A model generated the notes under the pieces. It had not been told where the DNA came from. It saw only the letters and a program-made list of their open reading frames with translations, and did no database searches. Of a DNA stretch of 64,000 bases, positions 56,193 to 64,000 are shown piece after piece. The translations under genes and the position numbers were made by a program. Source of the stretch: Clostridium scatologenes (lineage in GTDB: Bacteria > Bacillota > Clostridia > Clostridiales > Clostridiaceae); the NCBI RefSeq assembly GCF_000968375.1, contig NZ_CP009933.1:4340001-4404000 (forward strand), given 5' to 3'. Position 1 is the first letter of the stretch, and every line of letters starts with the position of its first letter.

Positions 56193-56750
56193 TCACTTTA
56201 ATGGAAATATTTCATTATTACAATTATCAATTTCGCATCTATATGCTTTTTCTTCATTATATCCCATTTCTTTTAATACTTTTTTTACTATACTTCTACC
56301 TATTTTATCTTCACTCATTTCACATAAAGCATCTTCAATATGATGCCAATCTACCCATTCTACTTCAGAAGACTTATTTATTTCTCCGCTGTCATATTCC
56401 GCCATAAAAGTAAGCATTATTATCTCTTTTGATTCTACACACTCACTGCCTAAATATTTTAAATTTTTTATTTTAAGTCCAGCTTCTTCAAAAACCTCTC
56501 TATGAACTGTTTCTTCTACACTTTCACCATTAGTAACATATCCAGATAATAAGACTTTAGAATTCTTAAATATATAGCTTTGTTTTAATAACAATATTTT
56601 ATCCTCTTTTATTATGGCAACTATAATGCAAGGCTTAGGAGTATCAAAATACATAATTTTGTCTACTGGACAATAAGGCACTCCCCCCTCATCCCAGCTA
56701 TATTTTTCTTCCAACTCTCGTCCACAAATTGGACAATATTTAAATTTCAT
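56193..56750 (-). CDS. Nudix hydrolase with N-terminal zinc ribbon (NudC-like)
   Basis: 185 aa. N-terminal ribbon CPICGRELEEKYSW...YCP (C6, C9 and a third Cys near 27), then a complete Nudix box GYVTNGESVEETVHREVFEEAGL (GX5EX7REUXEEXGU). The zinc ribbon plus Nudix layout recalls NADH pyrophosphatase NudC, but the protein is shorter and lacks the large N-terminal domain, so the nucleotide substrate is uncertain. ATG preceded by GGAG. Confidence 0.9.
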   Translation of the reverse strand: MKFKYCPICGRELEEKYSWDEGGVPYCPVDKIMYFDTPKPCIIVAIIKEDKILLLKQSYIFKNSKVLLSGYVTNGESVEETVHREVFEEAGLKIKNLKYLGSECVESKEIIMLTFMAEYDSGEINKSSEVEWVDWHHIEDALCEMSEDKIGRSIVKKVLKEMGYNEEKAYRCEIDNCNNEIFPLK

Positions 56751-56865
56751 AAAACACCACTCCTATAAGAGCAGTTTCACCTCCTTTACTTAACACCAGT
56801 TTACGCTTTTATTTATAATTATATTATAGAATTATATAGTTACCTATTCAATTAAAATATATTAA

Positions 56866-57561
56866 TTAAAGTTTAACAGTTATAGACTTATGTAAGGTTA
56901 TAAAATTTTCACCAACCTTGCAATTATAGGCCATTACATGAACTCCATTTTTTTCTGCATATCTTAATGCCTCTGAAAATCCTTTATCCATTGTATCATT
57001 TGGTGAAAAATAATTTATATTTTCCATTTGAATTAAAAATATTATTGCTGCATCTTTGTTAGTTTTTTTTACTTCTACTAATTCTAATAAATGTTTCTTT
57101 CCTCTTTCTGTAGGTGCATCAGGAAACATTGCCTTTCCATCCTCCTCTAATGTTACTCCTTTAACTTCAACGTAACATTCATTTTCCAATTCATCTGTAA
57201 GCTTAAAATCAAATCTACTATTACCAAAAGTTTTTTCTCTTTGTATTTTACTATATTTACTAAGTAATTCTATTCTTTTATCATTTAATGCTTCTTCAAC
57301 TACTCTATTTGGTATTTGCGAATCTATGTTTATTAATGCATCGCCTTTATATGCTGCTATTAAATCATAGGCTGTTTTTCTATTAGGATTATCTTCTTGT
57401 CTAAGTATTACAGTACATCCTGGTATTAAAATTTCTTTACATCTTCCTGTGTTAGGAACATGAACCATAGTCTCTATTCCATTTATCTTTACATAAGCTT
57501 GAAACCTATTAGGTCTATTAATAAATTCTGATTTTATAATATTTTTCTTTATAATCAACAT
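56866..57561 (-). CDS. sfsA: Sugar fermentation stimulation protein SfsA
   Basis: 231 aa, typical size. Signature stretches: FINRPNRFQAYV, HVPNTGRCKEIL, and FDFKL followed by CYVEVKGVTLEEDGKAMFPDAPTERGKKHL. The fold has an OB-like N-terminus and a restriction-endonuclease-like core (FDF...EVKG), and E. coli SfsA binds DNA nonspecifically; its cellular role is not settled. ATG with GGAG upstream. Two perfect DnaA boxes lie 20-50 bases upstream of the start. Confidence 0.95.
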   Translation of the reverse strand: MLIIKKNIIKSEFINRPNRFQAYVKINGIETMVHVPNTGRCKEILIPGCTVILRQEDNPNRKTAYDLIAAYKGDALINIDSQIPNRVVEEALNDKRIELLSKYSKIQREKTFGNSRFDFKLTDELENECYVEVKGVTLEEDGKAMFPDAPTERGKKHLLELVEVKKTNKDAAIIFLIQMENINYFSPNDTMDKGFSEALRYAEKNGVHVMAYNCKVGENFITLHKSITVKL

Positions 57562-57581
57562 ACCATCTCCAATTTTTTATT

Positions 57582-57611
57582 TTATCCACATGTTCTTAAA
57601 ACTTATCCACA
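57582..57611. promoter_or_regulatory. Pair of perfect DnaA boxes upstream of sfsA
   Basis: Two exact TTATCCACA sequences at 57582-57590 and 57603-57611, same orientation, 21 bases apart (two helical turns), in the sfsA promoter region. Confidence 0.6.
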
Positions 57612-57683
57612 AATCTTTTGTTTTTTTATTATTTTCTGTGAATTAATTTATTTTATTATTTTTTATGTATATACATGTCCATA

Positions 57684-57738
57684 TAAAAATAGCAACTAAA
57701 ACTAATAGTGTTGTACTAATAATTTAGCTGCTAAATAG
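57684..57738 (-). terminator. Probable bofA terminator
   Basis: Imperfect hairpin, arms around 57688-57709 and 57714-57735 (TAGCAACTAAA / TTTAGCTGCTA core), with ATTTTTATAT following on the minus strand. Confidence 0.5.
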
Positions 57739-57740
57739 CT

Positions 57741-58001
57741 TTATAAAAATAATTTAAAAATAATAAGAAATATAACACCTGGTATCCCTAAAAATCCTGC
57801 AATAAGTGCTGTTATAGCATTAATTCCTATGTAAAAATTAAAATAACTCCCTATTATATTAACTATTATAAGTAATACAGCTCCAAGCACCGCATTAATT
57901 ACTAGTTTAAATAATATCTTTAAAGGCCATGAAAATATTTTTACTAATATGTATAGTCCTAAAATGGCAATTAAAAAATATCCTATATATTGAAAATCCA
58001 T
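57741..58001 (-). CDS. bofA: Pro-sigma-K processing inhibitor BofA family protein
   Basis: 86 aa from MDFQYIGYFL, the ATG preceded by GGGGGAG; the upstream TTG overlaps that RBS. Three hydrophobic segments (5-25, 30-55, 60-85) and the family's NAVLGAVLLIIVNIIG plus GINAITALIAGFLGIPGV signature. In B. subtilis BofA restrains SpoIVFB cleavage of pro-sigma-K in the outer forespore membrane. Clostridia often keep BofA without SpoIVFB, so its role here is less certain. Position after recR-yaaL matches B. subtilis. Confidence 0.93.
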   Translation of the reverse strand: MDFQYIGYFLIAILGLYILVKIFSWPLKILFKLVINAVLGAVLLIIVNIIGSYFNFYIGINAITALIAGFLGIPGVIFLIIFKLFL

Positions 58002-58119
58002 AATTTTCTCCCCCAAAACTTTGTTATTAATAAATTTATATTCTTATATTATAAAAGTATTAATAAAAAATGAAAAGTAAAAACTAAAAAAGTCTTTACT
58101 TTTATTTCTGTTATTTTAA

Positions 58120-58392
58120 TTATCCTACTTTTACTTCCTTCAATATATCACTGGAAATGACCTTTAAATTACTCTTTTTGGCTTCATTCAGTAAATAAGC
58201 ATATTTAGCTTTTGCTGCTTCCTCCATATATATAGCATAATCTACAAGCCTAGGATCATTAACTAATTCAAAATATCCTACTGCATTTTTTAGATCTTCT
58301 CTTGCTTTATCTATTGCATATAATAATCGCTTTTGTTCTTCAGTATACACATTCTTTCCAGTTATATATGCAAGTATTTCTTTTCTATTCAT
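58120..58392 (-). CDS. yaaL: YaaL family protein (DUF2508)
   Basis: 90 aa, mostly helical and cytoplasmic; contains LLYAIDKAREDLKNAVGYFELVND and DYAIYMEEAAKAKYAYLL, typical of DUF2508. ATG behind GGAGG. It lies between recR and bofA, as in B. subtilis and most clostridia. Function unknown. Confidence 0.92.
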   Translation of the reverse strand: MNRKEILAYITGKNVYTEEQKRLLYAIDKAREDLKNAVGYFELVNDPRLVDYAIYMEEAAKAKYAYLLNEAKKSNLKVISSDILKEVKVG

Positions 58393-58452
58393 AAAAACCT
58401 CCTATTTTGTGTAGTACTTATAATAATTGACACAAAATAGATTTAATATTCA

Positions 58453-59049
58453 TTATATCTCTTTTCTTCCTTCTATAGCCTTAGCTAAAGTTACCTCATC
58501 TGCATATTCAAGATCTCCACCTACAGGAATACCATGTGCTATTCTAGTTACTTTAACTTGTAATGGTTTTAATATTTTTGATATATACATAGCAGTAGCC
58601 TCTCCTTCAATATTGGGATTTGTAGCTACTATCACTTCTTTTACTTCTCCATTTATTCTTCTAATAAGTTCTTTTAATTTTATATCTTCAGGACCTCTTC
58701 CTGCCATAGGAGATATATTTCCATGAAGAACATGATAAACTCCATTAAACTCCTTAACCCTTTCTATTGATATAATATCTTTAGGTTGTTCTACAACACA
58801 TATAGTGCTTTTATCTCTATTTGGATTAGAGCATACTGCACAAGGATCACTGTCTGTAAAATTACCACATATAGAACAATATTTTATTGTTCCCCTAGCT
58901 TTAATTAAAGCTTCAGCAAATTCTTTAACCTCTTCTCCAGGTAAATTTAAAACATGAATTGTTAATCTTTGTGCTGTTTTATACCCTATCCCTGGTAGTT
59001 TAGCAAACTCTTCTATAAGCTTTTCTATTGCAATTGGATAAAAATCCAC
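58453..59049 (-). CDS. recR: Recombination protein RecR
   Basis: 198 aa, full length. Helix-hairpin-helix region LPGIGYKTAQRLT (18-30), C4 zinc finger C58/C61/C70/C73, Toprim domain (VVEQPKDI, then EVIVATNPNIEGEATAMY) and the C-terminal Walker-B-like tail. Acts with RecO/RecF in gap repair. GTG start behind GAGGTG. Preceded by a hairpin that may separate its expression from ybaB. Confidence 0.97.
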   Translation of the reverse strand: MDFYPIAIEKLIEEFAKLPGIGYKTAQRLTIHVLNLPGEEVKEFAEALIKARGTIKYCSICGNFTDSDPCAVCSNPNRDKSTICVVEQPKDIISIERVKEFNGVYHVLHGNISPMAGRGPEDIKLKELIRRINGEVKEVIVATNPNIEGEATAMYISKILKPLQVKVTRIAHGIPVGGDLEYADEVTLAKAIEGRKEI

Positions 59050-59065
59050 CTTTTTTCACCTCAAC

Positions 59066-59098
59066 TTAAAACCCCATCTTTAAAAGATGGGGTTTTCC
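59066..59098. terminator. Hairpin between ybaB and recR
   Basis: Palindrome at 59068-59096 (ACCCCATC / GATGGGGT core) flanked by A and T runs on both sides. It has the form of a terminator but lies inside the dnaX-ybaB-recR operon, so it may give partial termination or stabilise the upstream mRNA. Confidence 0.6.
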
Positions 59099-59105
59099 AT
59101 ATTTT

Positions 59106-59447
59106 TTAGAACATTCCTGGCATATTCATTCCACCTGTTAATTTTTTCATTTCTGAAGCAGTTTCGTCTTCTGCCTTCTTAAGTGCTTCATTACATGCAC
59201 TTAAAACTAAATCTTGAAGCATTTCTACATCATCAGGATCAACAACTTCAGGCTTTATTTTTATATCAATTATTTCTTTTTTACCATTTGCTACTGCAAC
59301 TACTGCGCCACCGCCAACTGTTGCTTCAAACTCCTTGTTTTTTAAATCACTTTGCATATCTTCCATTTGCTTTTGAAGCTTTTGTGCTTGCTTCATTAAG
59401 TTATTCATGTTTCCTCCACCGAAATTAGGAAATCCACCTTTTGCCAT
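59106..59447 (-). CDS. ybaB: YbaB/EbfC family nucleoid-associated protein
   Basis: 113 aa. Gly/Asn-rich N-terminus (PNFGGGNMNNLMKQAQKLQKQ), then the beta-alpha core EFEATVGGGAVVAVANGKKEI and DVEMLQDLVLSACNEALKKAE, ending in a Met/Gly-rich tail. Dimers bind DNA. Located between dnaX and recR as in most bacteria. ATG behind AAGGAGG. Confidence 0.97.
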   Translation of the reverse strand: MAKGGFPNFGGGNMNNLMKQAQKLQKQMEDMQSDLKNKEFEATVGGGAVVAVANGKKEIIDIKIKPEVVDPDDVEMLQDLVLSACNEALKKAEDETASEMKKLTGGMNMPGMF

Positions 59448-59503
59448 AATTAATTCCTCCTTAATTCACTTTACATAATTTCAATTATACCATATTTTTT
59501 TGT

Positions 59504-61129
59504 TTATTCATCAATTATTTCTACTATATCTTCTCCAAAAGCATCCTTAATTACTTGCTCTGGTGAATCATTTACACTATTCATATTTTGAAAATCTATA
59601 TGATACTGTACTCTTACCTTTTCCTTTAATACCTCGGAAAATATAGCTTCTACAATTTTTCTATTTTCATCTTTTTCTAATCGTTCCTTATTAAATGAAT
59701 AATCCTTGTCATATCCTATAGTTATTATTCCTTTATCACATGCATCAACTTGACCTGTAGTTAATGCTGCAAATAAAACCATATGTCGTTTACTTTTAAA
59801 AGCTTCTAATATGTCCTTCCAACTTCTTTTTACTATATCCACAGTAAGTTTTGAATAAACATTTTGTTCCATTACAGGTTGTTCTGCTTCTTTAACTACA
59901 TCCTTTTTAGTTGTGTTTTTCTTCACTTCATGTTTTGTTGTTTTAGAAGTATTCCTTTCATAAGAAACCTTTATTTCTCCTTCTCTTATAGCTTCTTCTA
60001 GTCTATTCAACCTTGCAAGTATAACTTCTTTTGAAGTATCATACTCTATTTTACACATCTTTATTACTGCCAATTCTAAATATATCCTACTTTGTTTTGT
60101 CCATTTTGATTGTTCTTCTGCATCTTGGAGTATTCTTATATTTCTCATAATTTCTTCTGATTTTATTTTTTTAGATTGCTCTTTCAAAAGTTCTATATTT
60201 TCCTCAGACATATCTAAAATTTCTTCAGGTTCTTTAGAAACTTTTACCATTAAAAGATTTCTTAAATGGGTAATCATATCTCTAATAAAGTTATAAATAT
60301 CTTTACCACTAAGAACTATATCATCAATTACTTTCATGGACTCTTCTACATTTTTATCTATTATACTATCTGCAAGTTTTATCATATTTTCATTAGTAAC
60401 AAGTCCAAGCATACTTACAACTGATTCATATTCTACCTTTCCACCACCCATGGATATTGCTTGATCTAATATACTTAAAGCATCTCTCATAGCACCATCA
60501 CTCATTCTAGCTATTAAATTTAAACTTCTATCATCTGCAAAAATGCCTTGTTCTTTAACTATATCTCTCATCCTACCAAAAATATCTGAACTTTTTATTC
60601 TCCTAAAATCAAATTTCTGACATCGTGAAAGTATAGTAACTGGAAGTTTTTGTGGATCTGTTGTAGCAAGTATAAATATAACATTTGAAGGCGGTTCTTC
60701 TAGTGTTTTTAAAAAAGCATTTACTGCTTCAGCAGTTAACATATGAACTTCATCCATTATATATACTTTATATTTACCCTCTTGAGGCGGATACTTTACA
60801 TTTTCTATAACATCCTTGATATCCTCTAAACGTCTTTTAGATGCTGCATCCATTTCTATAACATCAATAGAAATTCCTGAATTTATCTTTTTACACATAT
60901 CACATTCATTACAAGGTTCTCCATCTCTCAAATCTGTGCAATTCACTGCTTTGGCTAAAATTTTAGCTGTAGAAGTTTTTCCTGTACCTCTTGTGCCTGA
61001 AAAAAGATATGCATGTGCTATTCTACTATTCTTTATTTGATTTTTTAATGTAACAGTTATGTGCTTTTGTCCCACTACATCATCAAAAATTCTAGGTCTC
61101 CATTCTCTATATAATGCAGTATAAGCCAT
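59504..61129 (-). CDS. dnaX: DNA polymerase III subunit gamma/tau
   Basis: 541 aa. N-terminal AAA+ ATPase: Walker A GTRGTGKT (45-52), zinc cysteines C64/C73/C76/C79, Walker B in YIMDEVHML, sensor 1 in LEEPPSNVIFILATTD, and SRCQ. Domain III follows to about 360, then a Lys/Thr-rich linker and a tau-like C-terminal domain. Loads the sliding clamp and couples polymerase to helicase. I saw no strong slippery heptamer for a gamma product. It follows the SRP RNA gene. Confidence 0.97.
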   Translation of the reverse strand: MAYTALYREWRPRIFDDVVGQKHITVTLKNQIKNSRIAHAYLFSGTRGTGKTSTAKILAKAVNCTDLRDGEPCNECDMCKKINSGISIDVIEMDAASKRRLEDIKDVIENVKYPPQEGKYKVYIMDEVHMLTAEAVNAFLKTLEEPPSNVIFILATTDPQKLPVTILSRCQKFDFRRIKSSDIFGRMRDIVKEQGIFADDRSLNLIARMSDGAMRDALSILDQAISMGGGKVEYESVVSMLGLVTNENMIKLADSIIDKNVEESMKVIDDIVLSGKDIYNFIRDMITHLRNLLMVKVSKEPEEILDMSEENIELLKEQSKKIKSEEIMRNIRILQDAEEQSKWTKQSRIYLELAVIKMCKIEYDTSKEVILARLNRLEEAIREGEIKVSYERNTSKTTKHEVKKNTTKKDVVKEAEQPVMEQNVYSKLTVDIVKRSWKDILEAFKSKRHMVLFAALTTGQVDACDKGIITIGYDKDYSFNKERLEKDENRKIVEAIFSEVLKEKVRVQYHIDFQNMNSVNDSPEQVIKDAFGEDIVEIIDE

Positions 61130-61199
61130 TAAATCACCTTCTTCTAACTTTGTAACTACCTATATTATACATTAATAAACACTTAATAGTTAATATAAT

Positions 61200-61226
61200 A
61201 AAAAAAGACACCATATGGTATCTTTA
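61200..61226 (-). terminator. SRP RNA terminator
   Basis: AAAGATACCATATGGTGTCTTT hairpin core (arms AGACACCAT / ATGGTATCT on the plus strand) followed on the minus strand by a run of T. Confidence 0.8.
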
Positions 61227-61241
61227 TTCAAGTCATTATTA

Positions 61242-61515
61242 AAGTCGTGCACCTTGCTTCGTCTAATAAAATATGAGCGTTACCCATATAGTTAACTCAA
61301 ACCAGGTTTATCCACGGCACACGAAAATGATCACTTACCGCTGCTTCCTTCCGGATCTGACGGGGTTCATGAGTTTTCGTTGCGTGGGACCCAGTTCTCA
61401 ACGCCACTTTTATGGGCCAGACCCCACATTTTATAGCCTAAGCAAGGAATTCAATCCTGCTATAGCGGATTGCAGGTTACAGGGCACCGCTATCTCCCCA
61501 TCTAGCACGACAAAG
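61242..61515 (-). ncRNA. ffs: Signal recognition particle RNA (large, Bacillus-type)
   Basis: About 270 bases. Minus-strand sequence has the conserved apical domain GGAAGGAAGCAGCGGTAAG, the Alu-domain start GGGGAGATAGCGGTGCCCTGTAACC, and complementary ends GTCGTGC/GCACGAC. Size and order (tadA, SRP RNA, dnaX) match B. subtilis scRNA. Confidence 0.95.
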
Positions 61516-61521
61516 ATTAAA

Positions 61522-61611
61522 TGGCGGAGAAAGGGGGATTCGAACCCCCGGTAGAGTTTCCCCTACACACGCTTTCCAGGCGTGCTCCTTAAACCACTCG
61601 GACATCTCTCC
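61522..61611 (-). tRNA. tRNA-Ser (GGA)
   Basis: 90 bases with long variable arm and encoded CCA; acceptor GGAGAGA/TTCTCC-type, anticodon loop CTGGAAA giving GGA, which reads the TCC codon used as T-box specifier upstream of serA. Confidence 0.96.
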
Positions 61612-61830
61612 ATAATTGATTTACTCACAAAAAATATTAAATTATAATGTTCAGACATTTAAACCAACATCAGAACAAGCATTATTATACTATTAATTTT
61701 TGTATAATTCAATACTTTTACTAAAAGTTTTATTATCCTATATTTTGTATTATATCAAAACTTATTATAATATGTAAAGGAAATACCTAAAGTCTAGTAA
61801 TTCAAGGCTTTTAGACAATTTCTACTATTT

Positions 61831-61922
61831 TGGCGGAGAGAGGGGGATTTGAACCCCCGGTACGGTATTAACCATACAATTGATTTCGAGTCAATCACCT
61901 TCGACCACTCGGACATCTCTCC
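61831..61922 (-). tRNA. tRNA-Ser (CGA)
   Basis: 92 bases with long variable arm and encoded CCA; anticodon loop CTCGAAA giving CGA. Its 5' end lies three bases from the tadA stop codon. Confidence 0.95.
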
Positions 61923-61925
61923 ATA

Positions 61926-62363
61926 TTATCTTTTTTTACTAAAAAATTCTTCTAACATACTACTACATTTTTCATCATAGTTCCAATAAATATTAGTCCA
62001 ACGATTCAAATTATCATTTTGAAGTATGTTTATTACAGAACCACAAGCTCCTGTATTAGGCTCAAATGTTCCTATGTATACATTACTTATTCTAGACTGA
62101 AGTATAGCTCCTGCACACATTGGACATGGCTCTAAAGTAACATACATACTACATCCACTTAATCTCCAATTATTAGTATACTGTGAAGCTTTTTTTATGG
62201 CAAGTATTTCTGCATGAGCTAATGGATCCTGCAAAGTTTCCCTTAAATTATGAGCTTTAGCTATTATAATATTATCTCTAACTATAACAACTCCTACTGG
62301 TACTTCTCCTAAAGTTAATGATTTCTCTGCTTCTATTATAGCTTCTCCCATAAAATTTTTCAT
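61926..62363 (-). CDS. tadA: tRNA adenosine(34) deaminase
   Basis: 145 aa. Zinc deaminase: H50-A51-E52 (catalytic Glu) and C80-x2-C83 in TLEPCPMCAGAI. Converts A34 to inosine in tRNA-Arg(ACG). ATG preceded by GGGG-containing RBS. Sits at the conserved place ahead of the SRP RNA and dnaX, with tRNA-Ser(CGA) immediately downstream. Confidence 0.95.
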   Translation of the reverse strand: MKNFMGEAIIEAEKSLTLGEVPVGVVIVRDNIIIAKAHNLRETLQDPLAHAEILAIKKASQYTNNWRLSGCSMYVTLEPCPMCAGAILQSRISNVYIGTFEPNTGACGSVINILQNDNLNRWTNIYWNYDEKCSSMLEEFFSKKR

Positions 62364-62403
62364 AAAACATACCCCTACAATTATTAACTAAAATGATATA
62401 AAA

Positions 62404-63579
62404 TTATACATACATATATTCTCTAGTCCATGGCAATTCATTATTTACACCTTTTACAAATAAAAATTGATGAATATCAATATTACCACAATTAAAAGAT
62501 GCTGCACAAGCATTTAAATATAATCTCCACATTCTTATGAAAGTTTCATCCTTTGTTTTTCTTATTTCAGGTAACACACTTTCAAAGTTTCCTGCCCAAT
62601 GCTCTAAAGTTCTTCCATAATGTCTTCTAAGACTTTCTACATCATTTAAATAAAATTTATATTCTGTCATATTATCAATCAATTCTTTAACTAAAGGTAT
62701 GTATCCACCAGGGAAAATATGTTTATCTATCCAAGTGTTAGTTCCCCCTTCACCTATAGCTGTAATACAATGAAGAATCGAAACACCTTTTTCATTTAAT
62801 AGATTATTTACCGCATTAAAATACTCTCCAATATGTTCTTTTCCTACATGCTCTACCATACCTACGCTAACTATTCTATCAAATTTCACATTTTCTAATT
62901 CTCTATAATCTGTAAGTTTAACTTGAACTAAATCTTCTAATCCCTCATCTTTTATTCTTTCATTGACTTTAGCAAATTGTTCTGAACTTAAAGTTATTCC
63001 CATAGCTTTTACTTTATACTGTTTTGCTGCAGTAATTATTAATTCTCCCCATCCACAACCTATATCAAGTAAAGTTTGTCCTTCTTCTAAACATAACTTT
63101 TTAAGAATATGTTTAACTTTGTTTTTCTGAGCAGTTTCTAATGAATCATCATTAGATTTAAAATAGCCACAAGAATATGTCATTGTACTATCTAGCCACA
63201 ATTTGTAAAAATCATTTCCAATATCATAATGATGTTGAATATATTCCTTACTATTTTTAACAGTGTTTGACATTCTCTTAATTAAATCCATGTATTTATT
63301 GCCATTACTTAAAAAACTTTCTTTATTATTATACAAAGATTCGATAACCTTTTGAACATCTCCTTCTATATCTAACTTTTTAGTCATATATCCTTCTCCA
63401 AATGCAATAAAAGGATCTCTAATTATATCTGATTTAGGAATGTGTTCATTAAAAACTATGGTAAACTTACTTTCACCTTCACCATACTTTTCTACTTCTC
63501 CATCCCAAAATCTTATTTCACAAGTATCTGAAAATAAGTTTTTAAATAAGTTTTTGTAAAATATTTTGTCAATACTCAT
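62404..63579 (-). CDS. cfa: Cyclopropane-fatty-acyl-phospholipid synthase
   Basis: 391 aa from MSIDKIFYKN (RBS GGAGGT six bases upstream). N-terminal lipid-binding domain, then a SAM methyltransferase domain: HYDIGNDFYKLWLD, MTYSCGYF, TLLDIGCGWGELII (SAM loop) and VSVGMVEHVG. It adds a methylene from SAM across the cis double bond of membrane phospholipid acyl chains. Full length. A marR gene lies upstream on the same strand, possibly its regulator. Confidence 0.95.
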   Translation of the reverse strand: MSIDKIFYKNLFKNLFSDTCEIRFWDGEVEKYGEGESKFTIVFNEHIPKSDIIRDPFIAFGEGYMTKKLDIEGDVQKVIESLYNNKESFLSNGNKYMDLIKRMSNTVKNSKEYIQHHYDIGNDFYKLWLDSTMTYSCGYFKSNDDSLETAQKNKVKHILKKLCLEEGQTLLDIGCGWGELIITAAKQYKVKAMGITLSSEQFAKVNERIKDEGLEDLVQVKLTDYRELENVKFDRIVSVGMVEHVGKEHIGEYFNAVNNLLNEKGVSILHCITAIGEGGTNTWIDKHIFPGGYIPLVKELIDNMTEYKFYLNDVESLRRHYGRTLEHWAGNFESVLPEIRKTKDETFIRMWRLYLNACAASFNCGNIDIHQFLFVKGVNNELPWTREYMYV

Positions 63580-63716
63580 AATACTACCTCCTAATTTCAT
63601 TATTTATATAACATTACTATTTAAATTAATATGATAAATATATTAGTTATATCATTAAATTTATATAAAATATTATTATACAATTACCTAATAAGAAAAT
63701 TACTATAAGTATAATA

Positions 63717-64000
63717 TCAAACTCTATTCAAATTATTTATAATACGATTTAATACACCATAAAGATTTTCAATATCAGATTTAGGAATATCTTTCAATGC
63801 TTCTTCTAACAATATAGATGCCTCATTATAAAGTGCTTGTCTCATTTGTTTTGATTTTTCTGTCAAACAAATCAAGTTGGTTCTTCTATCATTTGGGTGC
63901 TGTACTTTTTTTACAATATCATTCTTGATCATGTTATTAATTATACGAGAAATGCTTGGTTCGTCCTTAGTTGTAAGTTTAGAAATTTGATTTTGCTGTA
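63717..64000 (-). CDS. MarR family transcriptional regulator (N-terminus beyond window)
   Basis: The visible about 94 codons include ISKLTTKDEPSISRIINNMIK, the recognition-helix part of a winged HTH, then the wing HPNDRRTNLICLTEK (the DRR signature of MarR) and C-terminal dimerisation helices. The reading frame runs off the right edge without a start. It may regulate the downstream cfa gene, 138 bases away; that is inference. Confidence 0.88.
   Translation of the reverse strand, partial: QQNQISKLTTKDEPSISRIINNMIKNDIVKKVQHPNDRRTNLICLTEKSKQMRQALYNEASILLEEALKDIPKSDIENLYGVLNRIINNLNRV

Noticed and set aside
61273..61554. A 93-codon plus-strand open frame
   Set aside because: It lies within the SRP RNA and tRNA-Ser genes on the opposite strand.

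Overview
The window is AT-rich chromosomal DNA of a low-GC, endospore-forming, probably motile Firmicute, best described as a Clostridium (sensu stricto). The signs are the base composition, strong GGAGG ribosome-binding sites, CsfB/Gin and BofA sporulation genes, a Spo0A-box-bearing abrB promoter, a cell-wall-binding-repeat-2 surface protein, motAB and a Ser T-box leader. I cannot fix the species from the sequence alone.

Gene order matches the conserved replication-origin-proximal block known from Bacillus subtilis. Reading right to left (mostly minus strand): marR-cfa, tadA, two tRNA-Ser genes, SRP RNA, dnaX, ybaB, recR, yaaL and bofA. After an inserted segment it resumes with csfB, a yaaO-type decarboxylase, tmk, yaaQ/darA, holB, yaaT, a trmN6-like (yabB) gene, rsmI and abrB. 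In B. subtilis an rRNA operon lies between bofA and csfB. Here that interval holds three direct rRNA operons plus about 14 kb of other genes. rRNA and dnaX run leftward, so oriC probably lies beyond the right end.

Layout. 1-2.1 kb: truncated polysaccharide deacetylase, a non-coding stretch with DnaA boxes, a small ORF and ispF. 2-5.2 kb: frameshifted AI-2E-type permease, ornithine carbamoyltransferase, DUF1836 regulator. 5.6-7.5 kb: a plus-strand operon of a Ser-rich membrane protein, a PspA homologue and a Cys-rich protein. 7.5-13.8 kb: a second DnaA-box cluster, transaldolase-like aldolase, an odd nucleotidyltransferase-HD protein, abrB, an NlpC/P60 hydrolase, rsmI and trmN6-like. 13.9-20.9 kb: motAB, ferredoxin and the holB/tmk block. 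21-27 kb: L,D-transpeptidase with cell-wall-binding repeats, M20 protein, CorA, LD-carboxypeptidase, tRNA-Cys, sirtuin. 27-47.1 kb: three rRNA operons separated by a PpiC foldase + tRNA-Phe and by DUF1904/aminotransferase/UDG/M42 genes + tRNA-Lys. 47.7-57.6 kb: acetyltransferase, methyltransferase, the serine operon serA-DUF1015-serC behind two tandem Ser T-boxes and a possible leader peptide, small Cys-rich proteins, a broken flavodoxin-ferredoxin gene, a TIM-barrel-like protein, Nudix and sfsA. 57.7-64 kb: the dnaX/recR block, cfa and a truncated marR.

Most of the window is conserved housekeeping DNA. The observations I rate highest are the duplicated same-specifier T-box leader with a downstream mini-ORF, three DnaA-box clusters away from dnaA, the Ser-rich/PspA/Cys-rich operon, enzyme homologues that have lost active-site residues, and two genes each broken by a one-base homopolymer change.
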